Assembly: GCA_002505765.1 (NCBI GenBank)
Contig: DAVZ01000071.1
Span: 1-64,000, forward strand
Direction: 5' to 3'
Origin: Methanobacterium sp. UBA176
GTDB lineage: Archaea > Methanobacteriota > Methanobacteria > Methanobacteriales > Methanobacteriaceae
Length of the DNA: 64,000 nt
The translations under genes and the position numbers were made by a program. This document shows positions 25,559-33,907 of the stretch, in pieces (position 1 is the first letter of the stretch; each line of letters starts with the position of its first letter). The notes beneath the pieces are model-generated. The model did no database searches. It was not told the DNA's origin and saw only the letters and a program-made list of their open reading frames with translations.

Positions 25559-26458
25559 TTATTTTTGTTGATTTAGAGTTATTTTAAAAGATTCGGCCAC
25601 TTTATTCAGATTCTGGAGGTAGTTTCTATCAAGATCATCGAGAAGGACAACCTGACCGCCTATCTCTGATGCAATTGTATCTGCATTTTTCCTGCTGTAC
25701 TGGGGGGAAATAAAAATTATCTTTATATTTTCTCTTTTAGCCTGGCTTATTAAAGCTGCAATTCCCTGAGGCCCCGGTTCTTTTCCGTTTTTTTCCACTG
25801 CAATTTGTGTAAGGTTGTAGTCCCTGCAGAAGTATCCCCATGCAGGATGATATACCAGTATCTTACCATTTTCATAGCCTGAAAGGGATTTTTCTATACT
25901 TTTATCGGCTTTATCAAGTTCCTGGAGATATTTATCTTTATTTGATTTATAATATTCTTTATTTGCTGGATCTACCTGAATTAAACCCTGATATGTATTT
26001 TCTACCATTATCCTGGCGTTACGGGGTGAAACCCAGACGTGGGTATCGTACTGACTTTCTTCATCCCCTTCTGTATTGGGAATAAATTTTATTCCCTGTG
26101 AGCAATTTATTACAAGCATTTTACTGTTAATACCCTTTATTTTGTCCATCCACACATTTTCAAATTCTATTCCAGATCCAACTTCAGCGTAGAGTTCTGC
26201 CTGGCTTAAAGCCTGCAGCTGCTGAGGTAAAGGTTCATATATATGGGGATTAGCCCCTGCAGGAACCATGGTGGTTACTTTAACCTTATCTCCACCAATC
26301 TTTTCTACAAACTCTGCCTGCGGGGGTATACTTACTACAACGTTGATTTCAGGGTTATTTATATATGATTGACTTTGAGATGCTGAATATATAAAGAATC
26401 CAGTAATCATTAAAGCAGTAAGAAGAGTTAACAGGATTAATATCCTTCTTGTTTTCAT
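25559..26458 (-). CDS. Metal ABC transporter substrate-binding protein (ZnuA-like)
   Basis: About 299 residues with an N-terminal signal anchor (about 5-24). It is a cluster A-I binding protein: metal ligands are expected in NPHIYEP, DTHVWVSP and YHPAWGYF, with an acidic ligand in LLDDLDRN. The His-rich loop typical of zinc-specific ZnuA is absent, so Zn2+ or Mn2+ (or another divalent metal) are all possible. ATG at 26456-26458, preceded by GGTGGCTTTA, is preferred to the in-frame TTG at 26470. The gene is divergent from the NikR-type regulator, whose gene begins about 120 bases away. Confidence 0.9.
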   Translation of the reverse strand: MKTRRILILLTLLTALMITGFFIYSASQSQSYINNPEINVVVSIPPQAEFVEKIGGDKVKVTTMVPAGANPHIYEPLPQQLQALSQAELYAEVGSGIEFENVWMDKIKGINSKMLVINCSQGIKFIPNTEGDEESQYDTHVWVSPRNARIMVENTYQGLIQVDPANKEYYKSNKDKYLQELDKADKSIEKSLSGYENGKILVYHPAWGYFCRDYNLTQIAVEKNGKEPGPQGIAALISQAKRENIKIIFISPQYSRKNADTIASEIGGQVVLLDDLDRNYLQNLNKVAESFKITLNQQK

Positions 26459-26506
26459 TAAAGCCACCAAAATTTATTATATACTTATTTAGATTATATT
26501 AAGTAG

Positions 26507-26532
26507 TTAATAATATTTAAACATTATGTTAA
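26507..26532. promoter_or_regulatory. Imperfect dyad between transporter and regulator genes
   Basis: TTAATAATATTT, two A, then ACATTATGTTAA: the halves match at 8 of 12 positions in reverse complement. It sits in the shared intergenic region between two divergent genes, where an operator for the ribbon-helix-helix regulator would be expected. AT-rich sequence makes chance dyads common, so this is a weak candidate. Confidence 0.3.
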
Positions 26533-26578
26533 TAAAAATTATCAAATTATTTATAGGATGTTATTAAATAATAATTAC

Positions 26579-26962
26579 ATGCCAATAGTGAGTATTTCTC
26601 TAAACGAAAAATTACTGGAAGAAATCGATAAAATCAAGGATGAAATAGGATTTTCAGGACGTTCTGAAGTTATAAGAGCAAGCGCCAGAATGTTAATTGC
26701 TGATAATAAGGAAAAGGAAAAATTAGAGGGGGAAATTAATTCAATTCTGGTTTTAATCCATGGTCAGGAAGTGGAAGATAGTGTAACTGAAATCAAGCAC
26801 GACTTTGAAGATATAATCAACACCCAGATACACAGCCATCTTAAGGAAAACAAGTGCATGGAAATCTTTATTCTGGACGGACTGGCCGAAAGGATTAAGG
26901 AATTATCTAAGATGTTTCAAAAAAGCCGTAAAATAGACTACGTTAAACTGATAGTGGTTTAG
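26579..26962 (+). CDS. nikR: NikR-type ribbon-helix-helix metal regulator
   Basis: About 127 residues. The N-terminal ribbon-helix-helix is VSISLNEKLLEEIDKI...GFSGRSEVIRASARM. The C-terminal ACT-like domain keeps all four high-affinity nickel ligands in the family pattern: a His in IKHDFE, then His and His in IHSHL and Cys in ENKCMEIFIL (equivalent to His76, His87, His89 and Cys95 of E. coli NikR). It should repress target genes when nickel is bound. ATG at 26579 gives the family-like start; an in-frame ATG at 26558 adds seven residues. It is divergent from a ZnuABC-like transporter, the most likely target, which implies nickel-linked control of that transporter or of a shared operator. Confidence 0.88.
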   Translation: MPIVSISLNEKLLEEIDKIKDEIGFSGRSEVIRASARMLIADNKEKEKLEGEINSILVLIHGQEVEDSVTEIKHDFEDIINTQIHSHLKENKCMEIFILDGLAERIKELSKMFQKSRKIDYVKLIVV

Positions 26963-27299
26963 TTATCAACTAAAAACTGTTCACAGGTTCCCGATGAAAT
27001 AATCATTTCTATCATAATAATCCTCGGACACCATTATCTGAAGCTCAAAAATATTTACATCGTCCTTGATATGATAGTTCCATCTAAATCAGTGGGAAGG
27101 ATTGGCACTTGAATTAAGGATTTGACATATGTAAAATGTCCTAATCACTTAGCTCCTTTATTGTTTTCTTCTACTCATAAACCTGTTTTCATCCCCAGAG
27201 CTTCTTAAATTAATTCCTATTTTTGAATAAATACAACTTAAATTAATTATACGATGTCATTATCAAAAAAGGTATAATGTTTTTGTACATACTCTTAAC

Positions 27300-27395
27300 A
27301 TGGAAAGAATGTTGAAAATAATCATCATATTTGATATAATTATAATTGCTATTTTGGTGTATATTTTGAATGTAATTTTTTCTAATTTCTATTAA
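27300..27395 (+). CDS. Possible 31-residue single-helix membrane peptide
   Basis: ATG at 27300 opens 31 codons to TAA at 27393-27395. The product begins MERMLKIIII and is almost wholly hydrophobic, with a polar end (SNFY). There is no ribosome site and no known family. In AT-rich DNA, Ile/Leu/Phe-rich frames appear by chance, so support is weak. Confidence 0.2.
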   Translation: MERMLKIIIIFDIIIIAILVYILNVIFSNFY

Positions 27396-27728
27396 AAATC
27401 TTATTCAGACTTGCTACCTTAATGTCTATAAAGAATATATCAACATTACCCAAGTTATAAAGAGGATTTTGATTAACTTCCATTTGCTAATATGATAATA
27501 TAGTTAACTGTTCTAATGCCTTTTTATGACAAATAAACTGTTAAAATACCACATATACATAGTAATAATTAATTAAAGCTTTTAACGTCACCTCATTTTA
27601 GGGGTTTTTTCAAAATCCTCTAAAATAAATATGAAGGACAGCAGAACTTGAAGAGGCATTCTAAATAACGGATTTTTTTAATATAGACCGTCCCTGAAGT
27701 GGTTACATTTATCCTTAGTAGTGATCGG

Positions 27729-27756
27729 TTAATTTTGGACAGGTAACCAAAATTAA
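27729..27756. repeat. Perfect 10-bp inverted repeat
   Basis: TTAATTTTGG (27729-27738) and CCAAAATTAA (27747-27756) with an 8-base loop ACAGGTAA. It is isolated in a non-coding stretch and could be an operator or an RNA hairpin. Confidence 0.45.
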
Positions 27757-28026
27757 TTATGGAACACCCCCCTCCTATAAATATTACTAAATTATGAATA
27801 ATTATTACAAATGGGAATGAAGAAATGCATAAGAGAATAACATATTAATAGATTCTCTCATTGAGTATCAATTCAAAAATAAGAAATTCATCCAGTACTG
27901 AAATGCTTTTATATTTATGAAAATTTGTGGAAGAACAATATATAAATTAAATATGATGGGATAAGCATAAAAAATAAATGAACAAAGATAATTACTTGAA
28001 TGATGTAATTATCCCTTTAATTAAAA

Positions 28027-28499
28027 TCACCAATCTTGGACATTAACAGGTTCATCGCTACAAACTGGTTCTTCACAAGCTGATTCATCGTAAGGTTGTT
28101 TCTTCACAAACTGGCACCTTGCAAGCAGGTTCTTTAGAAACTGGAGGATCACTTACTGGTGTTTTGTAAACTGCCGGATCAGAAGATGGTGAATAATTGG
28201 CTCGTTCAGGGTAACAGTTGCATCACCAACGGTATACAAATTTCTTCAAAAGCAGGTATAATTACTGGCTTGCAACAGGAATCCTCAGGTTGGGCCATTG
28301 CTACCCCGCTTACTCCAATGAGTACAGGTACAAATAGTATTAATATTATGTATTTCCACTAAGAAGGCATTAGAGATTAGTATACGTGTCAAACAGGTAC
28401 AAATAGTATTAATATCATGTATTTCCACTAAGAAGGCATTAGAGATTAGTATACGTGTCAAACAGGTACAAATAGTATTAATATCATGTATTTCTTCAT
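28027..28499 (-). pseudogene. Broken gene for a small Cys-containing secreted protein
   Basis: The start is intact: GAGG five bases before ATG (28497-28499) and a signal peptide beginning MKKYMILILFVPV, then a stop. Past two extra 69-bp repeat units the same signal-peptide frame resumes (YIILILFVPVLIGVSGVAMA), followed by QPEDSCCKPVIIPA and another stop. Further pieces appear in the other two frames: VYKTPVSDPPVSKEPACKV, then PYDESACEEPVCSDEPVNV, ending with a TGA at 28027-28029. The pieces share a P-V-x-x-P-x-C rhythm. So the gene suffered a tandem duplication that split the signal peptide plus at least two frameshifts. The original was a Pro/Cys-rich secreted protein of unknown function. 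Confidence 0.6.
28325..28494. repeat. 69-bp direct tandem repeat, about 2.5 copies
   Basis: Units start at 28325, 28394 and 28463 (each CAGGTACAAATAG...), spaced exactly 69 bases, with a partial third copy of 32 bases. Units 2 and 3 are identical where both exist, and unit 1 differs at one base. 69 is a multiple of three, so the frame is kept, but each unit contains stops in the signal-peptide frame. The repeat lies inside the broken secreted-protein gene and spans its signal-peptide codons. Confidence 0.85.
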
Positions 28500-28810
28500 G
28501 TTTCCTCATCTCCCTTTAGGTGGAATAATCGGGAATGACACTACTGTTAGTTGGTGCTCATTTATAATTTATTGATCTAATAAAAAAGTTTTATTACAAA
28601 ATTAAAATAGAAAAATTAAATATATTAAAAAATCATAACTTTCCTACTGGAATTTTTTGAAAAATCCACCTAATAACAAAAATTTAGGGTTCTATATTAA
28701 CTTAAATAACAGAAATTAAAAAAAATAATTAAATTCACTTCTAATTTAACTATTATATTAATATATATTGTTGTGTAAAATGCCCATATTAAAAAAATAG
28801 CTTAATAAAC
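28500..28810. other. Intergenic, nothing recognised
   Basis: 311 AT-rich bases upstream of the broken gene and downstream of rfbB. The only notable part is CCTAAAGGGAGATGAGGAAAC on the minus strand minus its first base, which contains the ribosome site of the pseudogene. No gene or hairpin is supported. Confidence 0.4.
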
Positions 28811-29815
28811 TCATCTATTTTTATACATCTTTTCATAATAAACCATGTATTCTCCGCTTTTAATCCGCATCCACCAGTCTTCGTTTTCTAAATACCATTT
28901 TATGGTTTCAGCTATTCCTGTTTCAAAGTTATATTCCGGTTTCCAGCCTAATTCTCTTTGAATTTTAGTTGAATCAATTGCATATCTTCTATCGTGGCCA
29001 GGGCGATCCTTTACAAACTGGATTAGAGATTCGCTCTTTCCCAAATATTTTAGAATTAATTTCACAATATCTATGTTCTTTTTTTCGTTATTTCCACCAA
29101 TATTATAAATTTCTCCACTCTTTCCCTCATGGAGAACCAGATCAACTGCTTTACAGTGATCGTAAACGTGCAGCCAGTCCCTCACATTTAAACCATCGCC
29201 ATAAACTGGAAGGGGCTTATCTTCAAGGGCATTGGATATCATTAAAGGAATCAACTTTTCTGGAAATTGGTAGGGGCCGTAATTATTTGAGCATCTGGTG
29301 ATATTTACCGGCAGATCAAATGTTTTATTATAAGCCCTTACCATTAAATCGGCAGATGCCTTACTTGCTGAATATGGGCTGTTAGGTGATAAACAGGTAG
29401 TTTCTTTAAAATAACCTTTCATGCCCAGTGAACCATAAACTTCATCTGTTGATATCTGTAAAAACTTTTCAGTGCTGAATTTTTTTGCTGCATCTAAAAG
29501 AACCTGTGTTCCAAGGACGTTTGAATTAATGAATATTTCAGGATCTTCAATACTGCGGTCAACGTGTGTTTCGGCTGCAAAATTCACGATATAATCTGTA
29601 TTCTGCACAATACTATCAACAAGTCTTTTATCGGTTATATTACCTTTTACAAATGTGTAATTAGGATTTTTTTCTATTCCAGTTAGATTTTCTAAATTTC
29701 CACAGTAGGTGAGCGCATCTAAATTAACAATTTCATAATCAGGGTATTTATCCACCATATAGCGCACGAAATTGCTCCCTATAAACCCTGCTCCTCCAGT
29801 AATAAGCACTTTCAT
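28811..29815 (-). CDS. rfbB: dTDP-glucose 4,6-dehydratase
   Basis: About 334 residues, short-chain dehydrogenase fold. NAD-binding GGAGFIGSNFVRY at the start, STDEVYGSL, and the YSASKASADLMVRAY catalytic Tyr-x3-Lys. It converts dTDP-glucose to dTDP-4-keto-6-deoxyglucose, step 2 of dTDP-L-rhamnose synthesis, in the cytoplasm. The ATG at 29813-29815 follows GGTGAATATA; the upstream ATG at 29827 overlaps that site and is rejected. It is the last gene of the rfbDACB run, 12 bases after rfbC. Confidence 0.95.
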   Translation of the reverse strand: MKVLITGGAGFIGSNFVRYMVDKYPDYEIVNLDALTYCGNLENLTGIEKNPNYTFVKGNITDKRLVDSIVQNTDYIVNFAAETHVDRSIEDPEIFINSNVLGTQVLLDAAKKFSTEKFLQISTDEVYGSLGMKGYFKETTCLSPNSPYSASKASADLMVRAYNKTFDLPVNITRCSNNYGPYQFPEKLIPLMISNALEDKPLPVYGDGLNVRDWLHVYDHCKAVDLVLHEGKSGEIYNIGGNNEKKNIDIVKLILKYLGKSESLIQFVKDRPGHDRRYAIDSTKIQRELGWKPEYNFETGIAETIKWYLENEDWWMRIKSGEYMVYYEKMYKNR

Positions 29816-29827
29816 TATATTCACCAT

Positions 29828-30382
29828 TTAAAAATAGGTAACAGTTTCTTTTAATGGTTTTAATTTTTTATCCTTATCTGATAAAATTATTTCCATATTA
29901 TCTACTGGCCAGCGGATATTTATATCAGGGTCGTTCCAAAGGATTCCACCTTCATCCTGGGAGTTATAAAAGTCTGTGCATTTATAGGTAAATTCTGCCT
30001 CTTCTGAGAGTACCAGAAAGCCGTGTGCAAATCCCTCAGGTATGTATAACTGTTTTTTGTTTTCCTCGGATAGTATTGCTCCATCCCATTTTCCGTAGGT
30101 GGGGGAGTTTTTTCTTAGATCAACTGCTACATCAAAGACTTCTCCCTTTATCACCCTGACCAGTTTGCCCTGGGGCTTTTTATACTGGAAATGCAGTCCC
30201 CTTAAAACACCCCTTTTGGATTTTGATTGATTGTCCTGGACGAAGGTAGCATCCAGTCCTGCTTCTTTAAAATCATCAGCATGATAGGTTTCCATGAAGT
30301 ATCCGCGCTTGTCTCCAAAAACTGTGGGTTCTATGATATAAAGTCCTTCAATTGATGTTTTATTGAACTTAAATTTACCCAT
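29828..30382 (-). CDS. rfbC: dTDP-4-dehydrorhamnose 3,5-epimerase
   Basis: About 184 residues with a cupin fold. The family pattern is complete: FVQDNQSKSKRGVLRGLHFQ (with the catalytic His), KLVRVIKGEVFDVAVDLR, and YIPEGFAHGFLVLS. It is step 3 of the dTDP-rhamnose pathway. Two starts are possible, ATG at 30388 (overlapping the rfbA stop) and ATG at 30382; the second has GGGA at better spacing. Confidence 0.95.
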   Translation of the reverse strand: MGKFKFNKTSIEGLYIIEPTVFGDKRGYFMETYHADDFKEAGLDATFVQDNQSKSKRGVLRGLHFQYKKPQGKLVRVIKGEVFDVAVDLRKNSPTYGKWDGAILSEENKKQLYIPEGFAHGFLVLSEEAEFTYKCTDFYNSQDEGGILWNDPDINIRWPVDNMEIILSDKDKKLKPLKETVTYF

Positions 30383-30384
30383 AA

Positions 30385-31260
30385 TCATCTTCCCTGTTCA
30401 TTAACAAGATCCTTTAGATAGTTACTGTATTCAGTTTTTTCTAAGGTTTTAGCCAGCTTCAAAACGGTTTCTGCGTCTATCCAACCATTATTATAGGCAA
30501 TTTCTTCAAGACATGCTATATAAAATCCCTGTCTTTTTTCTATGGCCTCAACAAAATTACTGGCCTCCAGAAGCCCTATATGGGTTCCTGTATCAAGCCA
30601 GGCCATACCCCTACCCAGTAATTCCACTTTTAATTCCTTTTTTTTTAGATAAGCTTCATTAACAGATGTGATTTCAAGTTCCCCCCTGGATGATGGCTTT
30701 ACATTTTTTGCTATTTCCACCACCTGTTTATCGTAGAAGTAAAGTCCTGGAATAACGTAATTGGATTTTGGTTTCTCTGGTTTTTCTTCAAGGGAAAGCA
30801 CATTTCCATCCTCATCGAATTCAACAACTCCAAAGGCCTTTGGATTTTTAACATAGTAACCAAAAATAACAGCGCCCTTTTCCAGAGAAGCAGCCCTCTG
30901 TAATATCTCGCTGAACCTGTGACCATGAAATATGTTATCTCCAAGGACCAGAGCCACATTATCATCGCCAATAAACTCTTCTCCAACGATAAATGCATCT
31001 GCAAGCCCTCTTGGCTCATCCTGCTCTGCATAGGAAAAAGAAACCCCCAGATCACTGCCGTCTCCTAAAAGTTCCTCATACATGGGCAGGTCTCTTGGAG
31101 TGGAAATTATAAGTATTTCCCTGATTCCAGCAAGCATTAAAACAGATAATGGATAATAAATCATGGGCTTATCATATATGGGTAGCAGCTGCTTGGACAC
31201 GGCTTTTGTAATTGGGTAGAGCCTTGTACCGGACCCTCCTGCAAGTACTATTCCTTTCAT
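30385..31260 (-). CDS. rfbA: Glucose-1-phosphate thymidylyltransferase
   Basis: 291 residues. The nucleotidyltransferase signature KGIVLAGGSGTRLYPIT is at the N-terminus, followed by SKQLLPIYDKPMIYYPLS, LGDNIFHG and PSSRGELEIT. It makes dTDP-glucose from dTTP and glucose-1-phosphate, step 1 of the rhamnose pathway. Start and stop overlap the neighbours by four bases (ATGA type), showing tight translational coupling. Confidence 0.96.
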   Translation of the reverse strand: MKGIVLAGGSGTRLYPITKAVSKQLLPIYDKPMIYYPLSVLMLAGIREILIISTPRDLPMYEELLGDGSDLGVSFSYAEQDEPRGLADAFIVGEEFIGDDNVALVLGDNIFHGHRFSEILQRAASLEKGAVIFGYYVKNPKAFGVVEFDEDGNVLSLEEKPEKPKSNYVIPGLYFYDKQVVEIAKNVKPSSRGELEITSVNEAYLKKKELKVELLGRGMAWLDTGTHIGLLEASNFVEAIEKRQGFYIACLEEIAYNNGWIDAETVLKLAKTLEKTEYSNYLKDLVNEQGR

Positions 31261-32108
31261 TCTTCATTCTCCTCCAGTAATTTCATATAATCCTTTAAAG
31301 CCTCTTTATAACTTCTAATTTCTTTTAGTCCTTCCATTTTCCAGTTGTAGTTTTCAAGAACAGAATACTTGGGTCTGGGTGCTGGCTGTGGATATTCTTC
31401 AGTTGTAACAGGCTTAACTTCTATATCAATTCCAGCCATATCAAAAATTTCACAGGCATATTCATACCAGGAGCATGAATCACTGTTAGTAATATGATAA
31501 ATACCATATCTCGGTTTTTTTATGAGTTCTGCAATAGCATTGGCCAGATCAAGAGTGTATGTAGGGGAACCTATCTGATCATTAACAACAGATAATGTAT
31601 CATTTGTTTTAGCTAAATTAAGCATAGTAGTGACGAAGTTATTCCCATGGAATCCATATAGCCACGATGTTCTTACGATATAAAATTTGTTTAAAATATC
31701 CCGGATATAAACTTCTCCCAGATACTTGGTTTTACCATAAACACTCAATGGATTCGGCTGGTCATATTCATGGTACGAACTGCCCTTTTCACCATCAAAT
31801 ACATAATCGGTACTGATATATACCAGAGCACTATCTGCCTGGCTGCTGGCAACGGCAACATTTCTTGTTCCAAGGACATTAACATTATATGCAGTGTCCT
31901 GATTTGATTCACAACCATTAACATCAGTAAAAGCTGCTGCATGCACTACAACGTCAGGATTAATTTCTTTTATTGTTTTAACAGTTTTGTCAATATCAGT
32001 TATGTCCAGCGTGTAAATTGTGGTGGTACTGATTTCATTCTCATCACCTAAAACATCCACCAGGTCATGTCCAAGCATTCCTTCTGCACCGATAATTAAA
32101 ACTTTCAT
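31257..32108 (-). CDS. rfbD: dTDP-4-dehydrorhamnose reductase
   Basis: 283 residues, short-chain dehydrogenase fold. It starts MKVLIIGAEGMLGHDL, with STDYVFDG and the catalytic YGKTKYLGE. It reduces the keto group with NAD(P)H to give dTDP-L-rhamnose, step 4. It starts 6 bases after the cobM stop, so the rhamnose genes are read from a message that begins at or before cobM. The product feeds the glycan locus at 40705-57457 by inference. Confidence 0.95.
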   Translation of the reverse strand: MKVLIIGAEGMLGHDLVDVLGDENEISTTTIYTLDITDIDKTVKTIKEINPDVVVHAAAFTDVNGCESNQDTAYNVNVLGTRNVAVASSQADSALVYISTDYVFDGEKGSSYHEYDQPNPLSVYGKTKYLGEVYIRDILNKFYIVRTSWLYGFHGNNFVTTMLNLAKTNDTLSVVNDQIGSPTYTLDLANAIAELIKKPRYGIYHITNSDSCSWYEYACEIFDMAGIDIEVKPVTTEEYPQPAPRPKYSVLENYNWKMEGLKEIRSYKEALKDYMKLLEENEE

Positions 32109-32114
32109 CTCTAC

Positions 32115-32876
32115 TCAACTCCTTTTTCTGTACTCATGGGTGAATTCAGCGTCGTAAAGCTTTGAGGGGGTGATGATTCCTGGTTCAAGCACCTTTCCCA
32201 CCACTATAATTGCAGTTTTTTGGATTTTAGCATCCCTTACTTTGTGGGTAATATTTTCTAAATTTCCCCTGATAACCTTTTCATCCCTCCAGGTTGCTTT
32301 TTTAACAACTGCAACTGGAGTATCTGGGGGATAATGGTTTAAAAGTTCATCAACAACTTCCCCTATTTTTTGAATCCCTAAAAAGATACACATGGTTGCA
32401 TTAGTTCTTGCAAGTTCGCTTATAGATTCCTTTTTAGGTTTTGGGGTTCTTCCATGGGGTCTTGTTATTATAACAGTCTGTGAGATTTCAGGTAAGGTCA
32501 ACTCTGTTTCGAGTGCTGCTGCAGCACCAAATAAGGAGCTCACACCAGGAATTATTTCAAAATCTATTTTATTTTCCTTTAGAAACTGGATCTGTTCTCC
32601 TATTGCACCGTATATTGAGGGATCACCGGTATGAACTCTGGCGATGGTTTTACCTTTCTGGGTTTCTTCATCCATTATTTCCAGTATTTCCCCAAGGTTC
32701 ATGGATGCGCTGTTATGTATTTCTGCATTTTCCCTTGCATAGTCCAGTATTCTTCTATTTACGAGAGATCCGGCATAAATTATTATATCCGCAATTTGTA
32801 TTGCTTTCTGGCCTTTAATGGTTAATAGTTCAGGGTCGCCAGGACCTGCACCTATAAAAATCACTTTTCCCTTCAT
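32115..32876 (-). CDS. cobM: Cobalt-precorrin-4 methyltransferase
   Basis: 253 residues, tetrapyrrole methylase fold. It begins VIFIGAGPGDPELLTIKG, with HTGDPSIYGAIGEQ and IPGVSSLFGAAAALETELTLP, the pattern of CbiF/CobM that methylates C-11 of (cobalt-)precorrin-4 with S-adenosylmethionine on the way to cobalamin. Methanogens use the anaerobic branch, so the cobalt substrate is likely. No other corrin gene is in the window; its position ahead of rfbD is probably only transcriptional convenience. Confidence 0.9.
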   Translation of the reverse strand: MKGKVIFIGAGPGDPELLTIKGQKAIQIADIIIYAGSLVNRRILDYARENAEIHNSASMNLGEILEIMDEETQKGKTIARVHTGDPSIYGAIGEQIQFLKENKIDFEIIPGVSSLFGAAAALETELTLPEISQTVIITRPHGRTPKPKKESISELARTNATMCIFLGIQKIGEVVDELLNHYPPDTPVAVVKKATWRDEKVIRGNLENITHKVRDAKIQKTAIIVVGKVLEPGIITPSKLYDAEFTHEYRKRS

Positions 32877-32943
32877 TTTCTACACTTAATATTTTTAATT
32901 AAACTTTTAAAATCTTTACTGCAAAGATGAGTAATCAAAATTA

Positions 32944-33870
32944 TCATGATTTAATATTATTGATGCTTTTCTCCCTTATTTTGACCCTATCTTCAATTTC
33001 AATGGCGCCAGATGGACATTTCTGTATGCATATTCCACAATTTCCGCAGGTTTCAGGATTAACTTCTGCTTTCCCATTTTCCTTTATTATTATGGTATTA
33101 TCCCCTATCTTAACTGTGGGACAGGTATCTCTGCATTCATGACCGCAGCTTTCTCCGCCCTGGCAGATATCATCATTTACAACTGCAGATTTGGCTGCAA
33201 AGCCAAGTTCCATTTTAACAGCCTCTTTAATTTTATAACCAGCGATATGCAGTAAAGTGTCCCCTATCTGATTATCAACGCTCATGGAAGCAAGGCAGGG
33301 ATAATTATGATATCGACTTCCAGCTTCCATTTCAGCACCATCAACAGGTGTACTTTCCAGTTTCTCTGCCACAAACCATGTTGAGCCGCATGGGGCACCT
33401 CTTTTAACATTAATTTTCTTTATAATACCGTTGGACTGGATTTCAAGTTCTGGTTTACCGAATACCTTTGCAAAGGCATCGATGTAGGGATCATCTACTG
33501 GTTTAAGTGTGCAGAATGGTTTGGGGAATATTATGGTTTTACCTTCCACTTCTTCTTCAATCTCCTTTTGAAGACCTAATGGGATTTGCTTAGGGTGGTA
33601 GATAGGAACAATTATTGATTTTGCACCTGTTTTTTCTGTAACAGCAGGGATTATCATATTTATATCGCCAAAAAGTCCCATTGCAAGTATTAAATCAGCT
33701 TCAGGGAGGTTTTGGGGTATATGTTCTTCAACGTTATCTATAAATTCCGGTAGATCTTCATCTACTTCATGTATTCCCACCATATTTTCTGCAAAGCCCA
33801 TTTTAGCCATGTTATTTACAATCCGGGAACTGTATTTACCGGAGCTTAGAATATATATTTTGATATCCAT
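32944..33870 (-). CDS. DUF166 protein with a ferredoxin-like 4Fe-4S C-terminus
   Basis: 308 residues. The N-terminal two thirds match the DUF166 family of methanogens, with GSTWFVAEKL and an acidic cluster. The last third adds a Cys-rich stretch (CQGGESCGHECRDTCP) and a bacterial-ferredoxin motif, CGNCGICIQKCPSGAI, able to hold one or two iron-sulfur clusters. The reaction is unknown; older annotations call the family thymidylate-synthase-like, which I would not rely on. It is cytoplasmic and lies 67 bases upstream of cobM on the same strand. Confidence 0.75.
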   Translation of the reverse strand: MDIKIYILSSGKYSSRIVNNMAKMGFAENMVGIHEVDEDLPEFIDNVEEHIPQNLPEADLILAMGLFGDINMIIPAVTEKTGAKSIIVPIYHPKQIPLGLQKEIEEEVEGKTIIFPKPFCTLKPVDDPYIDAFAKVFGKPELEIQSNGIIKKINVKRGAPCGSTWFVAEKLESTPVDGAEMEAGSRYHNYPCLASMSVDNQIGDTLLHIAGYKIKEAVKMELGFAAKSAVVNDDICQGGESCGHECRDTCPTVKIGDNTIIIKENGKAEVNPETCGNCGICIQKCPSGAIEIEDRVKIREKSINNIKS

Positions 33871-33907
33871 TTCATCCCTACTACTATTATTATAAAATAA
33901 GAGGGAT

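Larger units (their letters stand above)
26963..28026. other. Mostly non-coding region
   Basis: About 1.06 kb. A short hydrophobic reading frame at 27300-27395 and a strong hairpin at 27729-27756 are listed apart. An imperfect stem, ATTTTAGGGG with TCCTCTAAAAT (27593-27625), is also present. Minus-strand fragments around 26960-27130 look faintly coding but carry stops in every frame. Nothing else is recognised. Confidence 0.4.

Noticed and set aside
28325..28494. CRISPR array
   Set aside because: The units are contiguous identical 69-bp copies without variable spacers, and no cas genes are near.
28285..28509. Tandem-repeat protein of 74 residues on the minus strand
   Set aside because: It is the 69-bp repeat read in a frame different from the signal peptide. 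The start and ribosome site fit the signal-peptide frame instead.
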